64,000 nt of DNA from the NCBI RefSeq assembly GCF_900099895.1, contig NZ_FNDY01000018.1:18009-82008 (forward strand), given 5' to 3'. A model generated the notes under the pieces. It saw nothing but the letters and a program-made list of their open reading frames with translations. It searched no databases and was not told the origin of the DNA. Below, piece after piece: positions 8,737 through 18,158 of this stretch. Position 1 is the stretch's first letter; every line of letters starts with the position of its first letter. The position numbers and the translations under genes were made by a program. The stretch is from Paenibacillus naphthalenovorans. Its GTDB lineage: Bacteria > Bacillota > Bacilli > Paenibacillales > NBRC-103111.

Positions 8737-9528
8737 ATGAGCAATTGTTTTGTAATGAAATGCGGAGGCAGTACGCTGGCGGCGCTGCCGGATGTTTTTT
8801 TTGAGGATTTGAAAAGGCTGCAGGAGGAAGGCCTGATTCCGGTCATCGTCCATGGCGGAGGTCCGGCCATATCGGACACGCTGGGAAAGCTCGGCATTGA
8901 GACCGAGTTCGTGAACGGCCTGCGCCGGACGAACGAGGCCGTGCTGGATGTAGTCGAAATGGTGCTTGCGGGACAAATTAACAAAGAGATTGTCCGCAAA
9001 ATCCAGCGCTCCGGAGCCAAAGCGCTCGGCCTCTCCGGAGTCGACGGCCACCTGATTCAAGCGGCGCCAGTGGCCAACGCTGATGAGGTCGGGCTTGTCG
9101 GCGATGTAACGCATGTGAACGCTGAGCTCGTACAGGGTATCGTGGACATGGGTTATATACCTGTCATCGCGCCTGTAGGTATTGGAACCGACGGCGGCCA
9201 GCGCTACAATATCAATGCGGACACGGCGGCAGGGGCGGTAGCGTCTCATATCGGCGTGGAGCGGATGATCGTGGTAACGGACGTTCCGGGAATTATGAAG
9301 ACCGTAGACGGAGAGAAAAGGGTGCTGCCCTCCGTGACGGTGCAGGAAATCGATGAAATGATCGCAAGCGGCGAAATTTACGGCGGAATGATCCCGAAAG
9401 TGCGCGCGGCGGTGCAATGTATTCAAGGAAAGGTGCGCGAGGTTGTGATCGTCAACGGAGCTGAGCCGCAAGTGCTGAGCAAAGCGCTCAAGGGCGGCGG
9501 CATCGGAACGCGCATCGTCAGGCAATAA
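8737..9528 (+). CDS. argB: Acetylglutamate kinase
   Basis: ArgB phosphorylates N-acetylglutamate with ATP. The 263-residue amino acid kinase fold shows MKCGGSTLAAL at the N-terminus, the substrate loop VIVHGGGPAISDTL, the FVNGLRRTNEAVLDV segment, and the nucleotide site YNINADTAAGAVA. Arginine-feedback-inhibited ArgB proteins carry an N-terminal extension that is absent here, so weak or no feedback inhibition is inferred. A purine-rich AGGGGA site lies about 10 nt upstream. Confidence 0.96.
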   Translation: MSNCFVMKCGGSTLAALPDVFFEDLKRLQEEGLIPVIVHGGGPAISDTLGKLGIETEFVNGLRRTNEAVLDVVEMVLAGQINKEIVRKIQRSGAKALGLSGVDGHLIQAAPVANADEVGLVGDVTHVNAELVQGIVDMGYIPVIAPVGIGTDGGQRYNINADTAAGAVASHIGVERMIVVTDVPGIMKTVDGEKRVLPSVTVQEIDEMIASGEIYGGMIPKVRAAVQCIQGKVREVVIVNGAEPQVLSKALKGGGIGTRIVRQ

Positions 9529-9561
9529 AGAACCTTTTTGAAGGATGAAGGAGTGAACGAC

Positions 9562-10752
9562 ATGGGAGAGTCTCAAAGCGCATTGTTTCCGAACTACGGA
9601 CGTTACCCGCTCACATTTGTGAAGGGGGAAGGCAGCAGGCTGTGGGATGAGAACGGCAAAGAATATTTGGACCTGATGTGCGGGCTGGCGGTGACCAACC
9701 TGGGCCATGCTCCGAAGCAGGTGAAGGAACGCCTGAAAAATCAAGTCGATACGCTCTGGCATACGAGCAACCTGTTTCACATCCCGGATCAGCAGAAGCT
9801 GGCGGAGCTGCTGGTCGCTAACAGCTGTGCGGATGCGGCGTTTTTCTGCAACAGCGGAGCGGAGGCGAACGAGGCGGCGATCAAGCTGGCGCGGCGTTAC
9901 TTCCAGAAGGTCATCGGTAAGCCGGAACGTTTCGAGATCATCACCTTCCACATGTCGTTCCATGGACGGACGCTGGCTACGCTGACGGCGACTGGTCAAG
10001 ACAAAGTGAAGGAAGGCTTCGCTCCGCTTCCGGAAGGCTTCGTGTATGCGCCTTTTAACGATGCGGAAGCTTTGGAAAAGCTGATCGGCGACAGGACATG
10101 TGCGATTATGCTGGAAATGGTGCAGGGGGAAGGCGGCGTGAATCCGGCGGATCCGGCATTCGTCAAACGGGTCGCGGAGCTGTGCGAGCAGCACGGATTG
10201 CTGCTGATCGTTGACGAAATTCAGACCGGTATGGGCCGTACAGGCAAGCTGTTCGCCTATGAGCATTACGGCATCGAGCCCGATGTGTTCACACTGGCCA
10301 AAGGCCTTGGCAGCGGCATGCCGATCGGCGCGATGCTCGGTAAAGAGAAGCTGCGCGAAGCGTTTTCCGCGGGGAGCCACGGCTCCACGTTCGGTGGCAA
10401 TTATTTGTCCACTGCGGCAGGGGTTGCTACGGTGGAGACGATACTCGAGGAGAAGCTGCCGGAGCGGGCGGCGGAGCTTGGCCAATACGTTATCGGCGAG
10501 CTGGAGCAAAAGCTGGCGGGCAATCCGCTTGTACAGCAGATTCGCGGATTGGGACTGCTGATCGGTATCGGGCTTAACCGGCCGGCGGCGGAGCTGATTA
10601 GCGAGCTGCATGCGGAGGGCATACTCGTCGTATCGGCAGGACCGAACGTGATCAGGTTGGCTCCAAGCCTCTTGATCTCAAAAGAAGATCTGGATCGCGG
10701 CATCCAGGCGATCTGCGGCATTTTAGCGAAAAAGGCCGGGGCTGCGGTTTAA
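9562..10752 (+). CDS. argD: Acetylornithine aminotransferase
   Basis: PLP enzyme converting N-acetylglutamate semialdehyde to N-acetylornithine. The Schiff-base lysine is in FTLAKGLGSGMPIGA, the PLP phosphate region in CNSGAEANEAAIKLAR, and the cofactor Asp in VDEIQTGMGRTG. The in-frame TTG at 9538 gives a longer product. ATG 9562 is preferred because GAAGGAG lies 8 nt before it and the protein then starts like the family (396 residues). Confidence 0.95.
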   Translation: MGESQSALFPNYGRYPLTFVKGEGSRLWDENGKEYLDLMCGLAVTNLGHAPKQVKERLKNQVDTLWHTSNLFHIPDQQKLAELLVANSCADAAFFCNSGAEANEAAIKLARRYFQKVIGKPERFEIITFHMSFHGRTLATLTATGQDKVKEGFAPLPEGFVYAPFNDAEALEKLIGDRTCAIMLEMVQGEGGVNPADPAFVKRVAELCEQHGLLLIVDEIQTGMGRTGKLFAYEHYGIEPDVFTLAKGLGSGMPIGAMLGKEKLREAFSAGSHGSTFGGNYLSTAAGVATVETILEEKLPERAAELGQYVIGELEQKLAGNPLVQQIRGLGLLIGIGLNRPAAELISELHAEGILVVSAGPNVIRLAPSLLISKEDLDRGIQAICGILAKKAGAAV

Positions 10753-10793
10753 TATCAGCTGGTATCACGGATAAACAGAAAGGGGATGTATCC

Positions 10794-11750
10794 ATGCCGG
10801 GAGCAACTGAACAGGATATGGCGGTTCAGCTTAAAGGACGCGATTTCATCGGGTTGGTGGATTATGCGCCAGAGGAGATTGAATATTTAATCCATTTGGC
10901 GATTGAATTGAAAAAGAAGCAAAAAGCAGGAGAGGTGTACCAGCCGCTCAAAGGAAAGACGCTCGGGATGATTTTCGAGAAGTCTTCCACTCGGACCCGG
11001 GTTTCTTTTGAAGTCGGGATGTATCAGCTGGGCGGTCACGCCCTGTTCCTCAGCAAGAACGATCTGCAGATCGGCCGCGGGGAGACGATTCACGATACGG
11101 CGCAGACGATGTCTCGGTATCTCGACGGCATTATGATACGTACGTACGCCCACCGCACGGTGATCGAGCTGGCCCGGGGGGCTACCGTCCCTGTGATTAA
11201 CGGCTTGACGGATCTGTCGCATCCTTGCCAGGCCCTGGCGGATTACCAGACGATCTTTGAGAAAAAAGGCCGTTTGCAAGGGCTCAAAGTAGCTTATATC
11301 GGCGACGGTAATAATATGGTACACTCTCTGTTAATGGGTGCGGCTAAGCTCGGCGTGAATTTTGCGGTGGCGACGCCGGAAGGTTATGAGCCGGACAAGG
11401 AAGTGCTTGAGATGTCCCGTGATATGGCCTCAAAGATGGGCGCCAGCATCTACGTAGGCACAGATCCCAAGGAAGCGATTGCGGATGCCGATGTCGTATA
11501 TACGGATGTTTGGGCGAGCATGGGCTTCGAGGCGGAGCAGAAGGAGCGGGAGATCGCGTTCAAGCATTATCAAGTGAACGATGAGCTCGTGAAATACGCG
11601 AAAAAGGATTATCTGTTCATGCACTGCCTGCCGGCGCATCGCGGGGAAGAAGTTTCCGAGAGTGTCATTGACGGGCCGAATTCGGTCATTTTCGATCAGG
11701 CAGAAAACCGTCTGCACGCGCAAAAAGCGGTCATGGCTGCAATTATGTAG
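10794..11750 (+). CDS. argF: Ornithine carbamoyltransferase
   Basis: Makes citrulline from ornithine and carbamoyl phosphate. Carbamoyl-phosphate-binding STRTR is in [24 protein letters not shown] is the second phosphate site, and [13 protein letters not shown] holds the active-site Cys of the HCLP motif. The 318-residue length is normal. AAGGGG precedes ATG 10794. No arc-type arginine-catabolism genes are nearby, so the biosynthetic (anabolic) role is clear from context. Confidence 0.96.
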   Translation: MPGATEQDMAVQLKGRDFIGLVDYAPEEIEYLIHLAIELKKKQKAGEVYQPLKGKTLGMIFEKSSTRTRVSFEVGMYQLGGHALFLSKNDLQIGRGETIHDTAQTMSRYLDGIMIRTYAHRTVIELARGATVPVINGLTDLSHPCQALADYQTIFEKKGRLQGLKVAYIGDGNNMVHSLLMGAAKLGVNFAVATPEGYEPDKEVLEMSRDMASKMGASIYVGTDPKEAIADADVVYTDVWASMGFEAEQKEREIAFKHYQVNDELVKYAKKDYLFMHCLPAHRGEEVSESVIDGPNSVIFDQAENRLHAQKAVMAAIM

Positions 11751-11775
11751 AATTAGCTTAAGGGAGCGGAAACGA

Positions 11776-13017
11776 ATGGCAAAGCAAAAAATTGTTTTGG
11801 CGTATTCAGGCGGTTTGGATACGTCGATCATTTTGAAATGGTTGAAGGAAACGTACGATGCGGAAATTATCGCTTTTACAGCCGATATCGGGCAGAAGGA
11901 AGAGCTTGACGGGCTGGAGGAAAAAGCGCTGAACACAGGCGCCTCCAAGGTGTACATCGATGACCTGCGCGAAGAATTTGCCCGCGACTTTATTTATCCC
12001 ATGTTTCAGGCGGGTGCGCTGTATGAAGGTCAATACCTGCTCGGCACAAGCATTGCGCGTCCATTGATCGCGAAGCGGATGGTTGAGATCGCCCGTGCGG
12101 AAGGCGCTACAGCGATTGCGCACGGCGCTACAGGCAAAGGGAACGACCAGGTTCGTTTCGAGCTGGCGGCTGCTGCATTGACTCCGGACATCGAAGTCAT
12201 TGCGCCTTGGCGCTTGGAGCAGTTCCGCGAGCAGTTCCCGGGACGCGCAGAAATGATTGCTTATGCGGAAAAGCACGGCATTCCGGTTACGGCATCGGCT
12301 TCCAAACCCTATTCGATGGACCGCAATCTGCTTCATATCAGCTATGAGAGCGGCGTATTGGAGGATCCGTGGTTTGATGCCAGCGCACCTTCGAATAAAG
12401 ACATGTACCTGCTCAGCGTGGATCCGGAGGATGCTCCGGACCAAGCCGAGTATGTCGAGCTGGAATTCGAACAGGGCAACTGTGTAGCCGTAAACGGCGA
12501 ACGGATGATTCCTCTTCATGTGATGGAAAAGCTTAACGAGCTTGGGGGCAAGCATGGCATAGGCCGCGTGGATATGGTGGAAAACCGCTTTGTCGGCATG
12601 AAGAGCCGCGGCGTGTATGAAACACCGGGCGGTGCAATCTTGTTTACCGCGCACCGCAAAATGGAGTCGCTCACGATGGACCGCGAAGTCATGCATTTGC
12701 GTGACTCGCTGATTTCGCGTTACGCATCGCTCGTGTACAACGGCTTCTGGTTCGCGCCGGAGCGTCTGGCTTTGCAGGCGCTCGTGACCGAAAGCCAGAA
12801 GAACGTAAGCGGTACGGTTCGTCTCAAGCTGTACAAGGGCAATGTCATTGCTGCCGGCGTGAAGAGTCCGGTGAGCTTGTACAATCCGAACATTGCGACG
12901 ATGGAAGCCGATCCGACGCAGGCTTACAATCAAGGCGACGCTACCGGCTTTATCCGCCTGAATGCGCTGCGCTTGCGCGTCGCTTCCGGCGTAGAGCAGC
13001 AGAAAGCAGGAAAATAA
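11776..13017 (+). CDS. argG: Argininosuccinate synthase
   Basis: Joins citrulline and aspartate using ATP. The N-terminus has the PP-loop [15 protein letters not shown], followed by [14 protein letters not shown] and the citrulline/aspartate region [18 protein letters not shown] 11776 has AGGGAGCGGA directly upstream and gives 413 residues, the usual length. An in-frame upstream extension to 11662 runs inside argF and is not used. 25-nt gap after argF. Confidence 0.97.
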   Translation: MAKQKIVLAYSGGLDTSIILKWLKETYDAEIIAFTADIGQKEELDGLEEKALNTGASKVYIDDLREEFARDFIYPMFQAGALYEGQYLLGTSIARPLIAKRMVEIARAEGATAIAHGATGKGNDQVRFELAAAALTPDIEVIAPWRLEQFREQFPGRAEMIAYAEKHGIPVTASASKPYSMDRNLLHISYESGVLEDPWFDASAPSNKDMYLLSVDPEDAPDQAEYVELEFEQGNCVAVNGERMIPLHVMEKLNELGGKHGIGRVDMVENRFVGMKSRGVYETPGGAILFTAHRKMESLTMDREVMHLRDSLISRYASLVYNGFWFAPERLALQALVTESQKNVSGTVRLKLYKGNVIAAGVKSPVSLYNPNIATMEADPTQAYNQGDATGFIRLNALRLRVASGVEQQKAGK

Positions 13018-13035
13018 ATTGCAATGCGGTTAAGA

Positions 13036-13069
13036 GCTTAGGGTTTTCCGCCTTTGGAAAGCCCTAAGC
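13036..13069 (+). other. Stable hairpin in the argG-argH gap
   Basis: GCTTAGGG-TTTTCC (13036-13049) pairs with GGAAAG-CCCTAAGC (13056-13069) over 14 bp with one G-U pair and a 6-nt loop. There is no T run after it. It lies 11 nt before the argH ribosome site, so it may be a processing or message-stabilising element rather than a terminator. Confidence 0.6.
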
Positions 13070-13095
13070 CTATATATATGAGGAGGGGCAATGTT

Positions 13096-14511
13096 GTGTC
13101 TAAGCTTTGGGGTGGACGTTTTACGAAAAAAACAGATCAACTGGTGGAAGAATATACGGCTTCAATCCTGTTCGATAAGGAACTCGCTGAGGAGGACATT
13201 CAAGGCAGCCTTGCGCACGTGACGATGCTGGGTAAATGCGGGATTCTTCCGGAGGAGGACGTAGACAAAATCAAAGACGGTCTGCTGAAGGTACAGGGCA
13301 TGATTCGCCGCGGTGAACTGGAGTTCTCGATCAGCGATGAGGATATCCATATGAACATTGAGAAGGCATTGATCGATGAGGTCGGTTCCGTCGGCGGTAA
13401 GCTTCATACCGGGCGCAGCCGGAATGACCAGGTAGCGACGGATATGCACCTGTGGCTGCGCAAGCGCGTCGTCGAATTTGTCGGGCTTTTGAACAAAGTG
13501 CAGGAGGCGCTTATCGAGCAGGCCAAACAAAACCTGGATACGATTGTGCCGGGCTACACACATTTGCAGCGGGCGCAGCCGATCTTGTTCGCTCATCATC
13601 TGATGGCGTATGTTTCGATGTTCCAGCGGGATATCGAGCGTCTGCAGGAAAGTTACAAGCGCGTCAACATGCTGCCGCTTGGGGCCGGGGCTCTGGCCGG
13701 GACGACATTCCCGATCGACCGCCATTTTGTTGCGCAAAAGCTCGGTTTCGACGGGGTATACGAAAATTCGCTTGATGCGGTTAGCGATCGTGACTTTATT
13801 CTTGAGTTTTTGTCGAACGCTTCGATGATTATGATGCATTTGTCGCGGCTGAGCGAGGAATTCGTGCTGTGGTCCAGTACCGAGTTCCGTTTCATCGAGC
13901 TGGACGACGCTTTCTGTACCGGAAGCAGCATTATGCCGCAGAAGAAAAATCCGGACGTGGCCGAGCTTGTGCGCGGCAAAACGGGCCGTGTGTACGGCAA
14001 TCTGTTTGGTCTCCTGACGGTACTCAAGTCGCTCCCGCTGGCCTACAACAAGGACATGCAGGAAGACAAGGAGGGCATGTTCGACACGGTTCGCACCCTG
14101 CAGGGCGCTTTGCAGCTGTACGCTCCGATGATTGCCACGATGAAGGTGAACAAGGATCGGATGCGGCAAGCGGTGAACCAGGACTTCTCCAATGCGACCG
14201 ATATCGCCGATTATTTGGTGAACAAGGGCATGCCGTTCCGTCAAGCGCATGAAGTGATCGGCAAAACGGTGCTCTATTGCATTCAAAATCAAAAGTACCT
14301 GCTTGACCTGAAGCTGGAGGAGTTTCATCAATTCTCCAAGCTGTTCGATCAGGATATTTACACCGTACTGCAGCCGGAGAGCGTCGTGAACGCGCGGAAC
14401 GTATACGGCGGAACGGCGGAGGCTCAGGTGGCCGGGGCGATCGAGCGTGCGGAAGCCGCTCTGGCCGGATCGAACGCATGGTTTGAAGAGTATTACGAGA
14501 AAAGCAGATAA
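13096..14511 (+). CDS. argH: Argininosuccinate lyase
   Basis: Last arginine step: cleaves argininosuccinate to arginine and fumarate. The fumarase-superfamily signature [12 protein letters not shown] contains the catalytic serine loop. Others are [13 protein letters not shown] and the His region [18 protein letters not shown] 13096 is chosen because AGGAGGGG lies 7 nt upstream and the product then begins [11 protein letters not shown], the normal family start (471 residues). It closes the arg operon. Confidence 0.96.
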   Translation: MSKLWGGRFTKKTDQLVEEYTASILFDKELAEEDIQGSLAHVTMLGKCGILPEEDVDKIKDGLLKVQGMIRRGELEFSISDEDIHMNIEKALIDEVGSVGGKLHTGRSRNDQVATDMHLWLRKRVVEFVGLLNKVQEALIEQAKQNLDTIVPGYTHLQRAQPILFAHHLMAYVSMFQRDIERLQESYKRVNMLPLGAGALAGTTFPIDRHFVAQKLGFDGVYENSLDAVSDRDFILEFLSNASMIMMHLSRLSEEFVLWSSTEFRFIELDDAFCTGSSIMPQKKNPDVAELVRGKTGRVYGNLFGLLTVLKSLPLAYNKDMQEDKEGMFDTVRTLQGALQLYAPMIATMKVNKDRMRQAVNQDFSNATDIADYLVNKGMPFRQAHEVIGKTVLYCIQNQKYLLDLKLEEFHQFSKLFDQDIYTVLQPESVVNARNVYGGTAEAQVAGAIERAEAALAGSNAWFEEYYEKSR

Positions 14512-14530
14512 TAGCGGAAATCGTTTAACA

Positions 14531-14568
14531 GGGGCGCTCCGGCCAGATCATTGGCCGATGGGCGCCCC
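14531..14568 (+). terminator. GC-rich hairpin after argH
   Basis: GGGGCGC (14531-14537) pairs with GCGCCCC (14562-14568) around an inner GGCC/GGCC hairpin. No T run follows, so termination may be Rho-dependent, or the stem may just protect the 3' end. The rest of 14,512-14,699 shows nothing recognisable. Confidence 0.55.
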
Positions 14569-14699
14569 ATCAATGTGCCGGCAAAGGTCGTTCCAGGCGT
14601 GTACCGCGGCTGCTTGCCGGATCACGGAGCAGGGGGGCATAAAGGTCAGCCAAGCGCCTCGGCCGGTGTAATGCTATCAAGTCATTAGAGCCCGATCTT

Positions 14700-16172
14700 T
14701 TACCGGAAATGGGGACCCTGGACGCCATCCTCGATCAAAAGCTTGGGCTTGTCGGCCCCTAGCGAAGAACGGCCGCTTGCGCCCGTTCCGCTATTGGAGG
14801 CGATGATCGTGGGCTGAGCGGTATAGGTGTCGCGCGAAAGCTTCTCTTTGGAAACCAATCTGCCGTTTTGTTTCTTGTAGCGATAGGTTTCGACGATATA
14901 ACCGGGCTTACCTTTGGATATTGTCTCCTGTACACCGATTTTCAGGGAAGGATTCAGCACGTATTTGACTGGAGGAGCAAGCGTCGCCACCGTTTCCGAT
15001 TTGACCTCATACGTGATGTCCGGCGGTGTTTGGCCGAATAACTTCACTGTCAGGCTGTGACGGTCCGTTGCTGTTCGGATAAGCACTGCATGCTCTGTGC
15101 TGTTGCGGAACTTGAAATTGATATGTCCGCTTGCAAAGGTAGCATCCTGACCCAGCGGTACATAGCTGACCGGCAGGGAGTGGTTTCGCCGTTCCACGAC
15201 GGTAAGCCCGGCTCTCAGTACGGCGTTGTACAGCGTGGACGATACTTGGCATATGCCGCCGCCGATGCCGGGGACGAGCTTGCCATTGACAATGACCGGC
15301 GCTTCCTTGAAGCCGAACCGTTTTTCCGTTTGCTCGATATAAGGAGCATAGTCGAACACTTCACCTGGCTTTAGCAGGACATCCTGAAGCGAAGCTGCCG
15401 TAGACCGGACGTTGTGAACCCGGCCTTCACTGCTGACGGCGGGTGACTGGGTATTGGGGAAATTCGTTGTAAATTCACTGATTTTTCGAATGATTCCCTG
15501 CTCCTGCAGCGTACGCAGCGTAATTTGGGGATCTACGGTCCGCATGGGAACGTCTAAGGAAAGCGGCTGATTCTCCGATCCGCACAGCGTCTCCCAGGAA
15601 GAGAGTAACTTTTCCAGTTGCTCCTTCAATTTCTCTTCGTCGATGTGCTGTACCCGGATTTCCGGGATGTGACGAATCGTGTCATCCGGTCCAATCACCC
15701 GCCGGGCATTGATCGGCTGACGGGCATATACCTCGCGGAAGGCCTCCTTCAAGGCTCCTTGCACTTTCTCTTCCGGGAAGCGGGGAATCAGCGTCAACAC
15801 CTCATGACGAAGGCGCCAGCGATAAACCGCCCGCTGAAAAGGCGATCCGAAGGTTAGCGGCTCGAGCCGGGCAAGCACCTCCTGCGTGTTCATTTCCAGT
15901 CCGAGCTGCTGCAGCGTACGTTCAGCGGACAGGCGTCCACCTTCGACATGCAACCGAATTTTGAATGCCGAAAGGCTTTTCTTTTTTTCCTCCAACTGCT
16001 TTTCGAATTCGGGCAGGGTCAGACCGCCGATGACCCAATCTCCGACCCTCACATCGCTTGAAATGCGCTGCAGTGAGCCATAAACGGCAACGGTCAGGAA
16101 GGCGGATAAGGATAGTGTCAGGACACTAATCCACAGCCAGACCAGACGTGAATTTGTAAAGGCCATCCCCAA
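14700..16172 (-). CDS. VanW family protein with C-terminal G5 domain
   Basis: A 490-residue exported protein. One N-terminal membrane anchor (about residues 10-30) is followed by a putative peptidoglycan-binding domain of the PG_binding_4 type (VGDWVIGGLTLPEFEKQLEE). The VanW domain (about 255-385) has GIGGGICQVSSTLYNAVLRAGL and NHSLPVSYVPLGQDATFA. A G5-like domain (about 400-460) holds SKGKPGYIVETYRY. The role is unknown; VanW-like proteins occur in Firmicute envelopes and are not evidence of vancomycin resistance. An SD-like AGGAGATT precedes the start. Confidence 0.88.
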   Translation of the reverse strand: MGMAFTNSRLVWLWISVLTLSLSAFLTVAVYGSLQRISSDVRVGDWVIGGLTLPEFEKQLEEKKKSLSAFKIRLHVEGGRLSAERTLQQLGLEMNTQEVLARLEPLTFGSPFQRAVYRWRLRHEVLTLIPRFPEEKVQGALKEAFREVYARQPINARRVIGPDDTIRHIPEIRVQHIDEEKLKEQLEKLLSSWETLCGSENQPLSLDVPMRTVDPQITLRTLQEQGIIRKISEFTTNFPNTQSPAVSSEGRVHNVRSTAASLQDVLLKPGEVFDYAPYIEQTEKRFGFKEAPVIVNGKLVPGIGGGICQVSSTLYNAVLRAGLTVVERRNHSLPVSYVPLGQDATFASGHINFKFRNSTEHAVLIRTATDRHSLTVKLFGQTPPDITYEVKSETVATLAPPVKYVLNPSLKIGVQETISKGKPGYIVETYRYKKQNGRLVSKEKLSRDTYTAQPTIIASNSGTGASGRSSLGADKPKLLIEDGVQGPHFR

Positions 16173-16508
16173 ATCTCCTTTTTTGAAAGCTCAACCGTTT
16201 CCCTTCATAAATTATGCGGCCAAGCCCAAAAACTTGCCTCAAACATCACGGGCCTGGCTTAGAGCCGCGGCGTCGGAAGATGACGGGTTATGCCCGGAAT
16301 CGTCGAATTGGCGATCGGCCTGCTCATAAATAACGGACGATACAACAATTTTTTTGATGAATGTGACAATCTGTAGAAAATCAAAACTGTATAAAGGATT
16401 TTGCGTTTCTATGTCGAACTTATTAAGTCTGGTAGAAATCTGTCCTTCTTCCTAGCTCAAGCTTGCCTTTGAATGGGGTAAAACTCGCAAAATTCAGGAT
16501 GTGATACC
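16173..16508. other. Divergent intergenic region between the VanW gene and ftsE
   Basis: This 336-nt region should hold promoters for both genes, but I find no convincing -35/-10 pair. On the VanW side an imperfect inverted repeat, GCGGC...AAGCC with GGCTT...GCCGC (16216-16268), would form a hairpin in the VanW leader. It does not match c-di-AMP, TPP or cobalamin riboswitch signatures. The ftsE-proximal half is AT-richer and otherwise featureless. Confidence 0.5.
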
Positions 16509-17195
16509 GTGATCGAAATGCAAGACGTTTGGAAGACATATCCAGACGGAAGTCACGCCTTACAAGGCATCAGCGTCAAGGTAGACCAAAGCGAATTTGT
16601 TTATGTCGTTGGCCCGTCCGGTGCCGGCAAATCGACTTTCATGAAAATGATTTATAGGGAAGAAAGGCCTACCAAAGGAACAATTTTCGTGAATGGCTTC
16701 AATTTGGAAAAGCTGAAACAGCGCAAAATCCCGTATGTCAGACGAAATATTGGCGTCATTTTCCAGGATTTTCGTCTGCTGCCCAAACTTACGGTATTTG
16801 AGAACGTGGCTTTTGCGATGGAGGTTATTGAGGCGCCCAAGAAAGTCATCAAGAAGCGTACGCTCGAGGTGCTCGAGCTGGTCCGCCTGAAAGATAAAGC
16901 AAACTCGCTTCCGACACAACTGTCTGGAGGGGAACAGCAGCGCGTGACTATTGCCCGGGCAATAGTCAACAAGCCATCAGTCATTATTGCCGATGAACCG
17001 ACAGGAAACCTCGACCCTGACACATCGTGGGAAATCATGAAACTGATGGAGGAGATTAACTTTCGTGGAACCACGATTGTGATGGCAACACACAACAGAG
17101 AAATCGTCAATACGATACGCAAGCGGGTACTGGCTATCGAGTCCGGCAGGATCGTGCGTGATCAAGCGAGGGGTGAATACGGCTATGAAGATTAG
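16509..17195 (+). CDS. ftsE: Cell division ATP-binding protein FtsE
   Basis: ATPase of the FtsEX complex, which couples the cytoplasm to peptidoglycan hydrolase activation at the membrane. The 228 residues show Walker A GPSGAGKST, Q-loop FQDFRLL, signature LSGGEQQRV and Walker B VIIADEPTGNLD. The start is GTG 16509, with AGGAT 8 nt upstream. Overlaps ftsX by 11 nt. Confidence 0.96.
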   Translation: MIEMQDVWKTYPDGSHALQGISVKVDQSEFVYVVGPSGAGKSTFMKMIYREERPTKGTIFVNGFNLEKLKQRKIPYVRRNIGVIFQDFRLLPKLTVFENVAFAMEVIEAPKKVIKKRTLEVLELVRLKDKANSLPTQLSGGEQQRVTIARAIVNKPSVIIADEPTGNLDPDTSWEIMKLMEEINFRGTTIVMATHNREIVNTIRKRVLAIESGRIVRDQARGEYGYED

Positions 17196-18102
17196 CACGG
17201 CCGTAAGGCATCTGCGGGAGGGCGGAAAGAATGTCATCCGCAACGGTTGGATGTCGTTCGCTTCGATCAGTTCGATTGCCATTTCTTTGTTTATTTTAGG
17301 AGTTTTTTTGCTGTTAACGCTGAATGTTAATTTCCTGGCCCAGCAAATCGAACAGCAGGTGGAAATTCGCGTTTACATGGAAGTGAACACGCCCGACCAT
17401 GAAATCAATCTGCTTCAGAGCCAAATTGCGGCTATTCCGCAAGTCAATAAAGTCACTTTCGTATCCAAAGAAGAAGGACTTGTCTTTCTTCGGGAAAAGC
17501 TTGGCGAGAGCGGCCGCCAACTGCTTGAAGGCTTTGACGGGGATAACAACCCGCTGAACGACTCGTTTACCGTCGAGGTATCGGAGCCCAGACAAGTGGC
17601 CGCTGTGGCACAGCAAATCAGCAGTCTCAATAACGGCAAGCCGGAAAAACCGATTCAGCGCGTCAGCTATGGCCAAGGAACAGTGGAAACGATGTTCAAA
17701 ATCACGTCCATTGTCCGCAACATAGGGCTTGTTATTGTCGTCGGGCTGGCTCTGACCGCCATGTTCCTTATCGCCAATACCATCAAACTGACGATTGTGG
17801 CCCGCCGGCGCGAGATATCGATTATGAAGCTGGTTGGGGCTACCAATGCTTTTATCCGGTGGCCGTTCTTTATTGAAGGGGCGCTGCTCGGTATGATCGG
17901 TTCGGTAATCCCTGTAGTCATTCTGCTCTACGGTTATTGGCAGATGATGCAGTCGATTCAACTCGATTTGAACCTGATGCTCATCGAATTGCTTCCTTTT
18001 GAAAGCATCCGTTGGGAAACCGCGGGTCTCTTGATCAGCATAGGTGTTTTGATTGGCATATGGGGCAGTACGATTTCCGTTCGGAAATTTTTGAAGGTAT
18101 AA
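17185..18102 (+). CDS. ftsX: Cell division protein FtsX
   Basis: Membrane partner of FtsE, 305 residues. One TM segment near residues 28-50, an extracellular domain (about 50-165) that in other species contacts the hydrolase, then three TM segments with the FtsX/MacB-type IANTIKLTIVARRREISIMKLVGA motif region. ATG 17185 lies inside the end of ftsE and has GAGGGGTGAA upstream; the in-frame GTG at 17158 is less likely. Confidence 0.95.
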   Translation: MKISTAVRHLREGGKNVIRNGWMSFASISSIAISLFILGVFLLLTLNVNFLAQQIEQQVEIRVYMEVNTPDHEINLLQSQIAAIPQVNKVTFVSKEEGLVFLREKLGESGRQLLEGFDGDNNPLNDSFTVEVSEPRQVAAVAQQISSLNNGKPEKPIQRVSYGQGTVETMFKITSIVRNIGLVIVVGLALTAMFLIANTIKLTIVARRREISIMKLVGATNAFIRWPFFIEGALLGMIGSVIPVVILLYGYWQMMQSIQLDLNLMLIELLPFESIRWETAGLLISIGVLIGIWGSTISVRKFLKV

Positions 18103-18158
18103 CGGTTAAAACCACCAAGACTTGACTGAGATGATGAAGAGTCGGAGGAGGAGCTGTA

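Noticed and set aside
8626..10611. Minus-strand open frame of 661 codons opposite argJ-argB-argD
   Set aside because: Shadow of GC-rich coding DNA: the plus-strand genes are unmistakable, and the product is His/Arg/Gln-rich with no domain.
13036..13069. Terminator between argG and argH
   Set aside because: No T run follows, and argH has no visible promoter of its own.
14700..16172. Vancomycin resistance gene (VanW label)
   Set aside because: VanW-domain proteins are widespread in Firmicutes; no vanHAX genes or two-component system are nearby.
16173..16508. Riboswitch (c-di-AMP ydaO type) before the VanW gene
   Set aside because: An inverted repeat is present, but none of the conserved ydaO, TPP or cobalamin sequence blocks are found.
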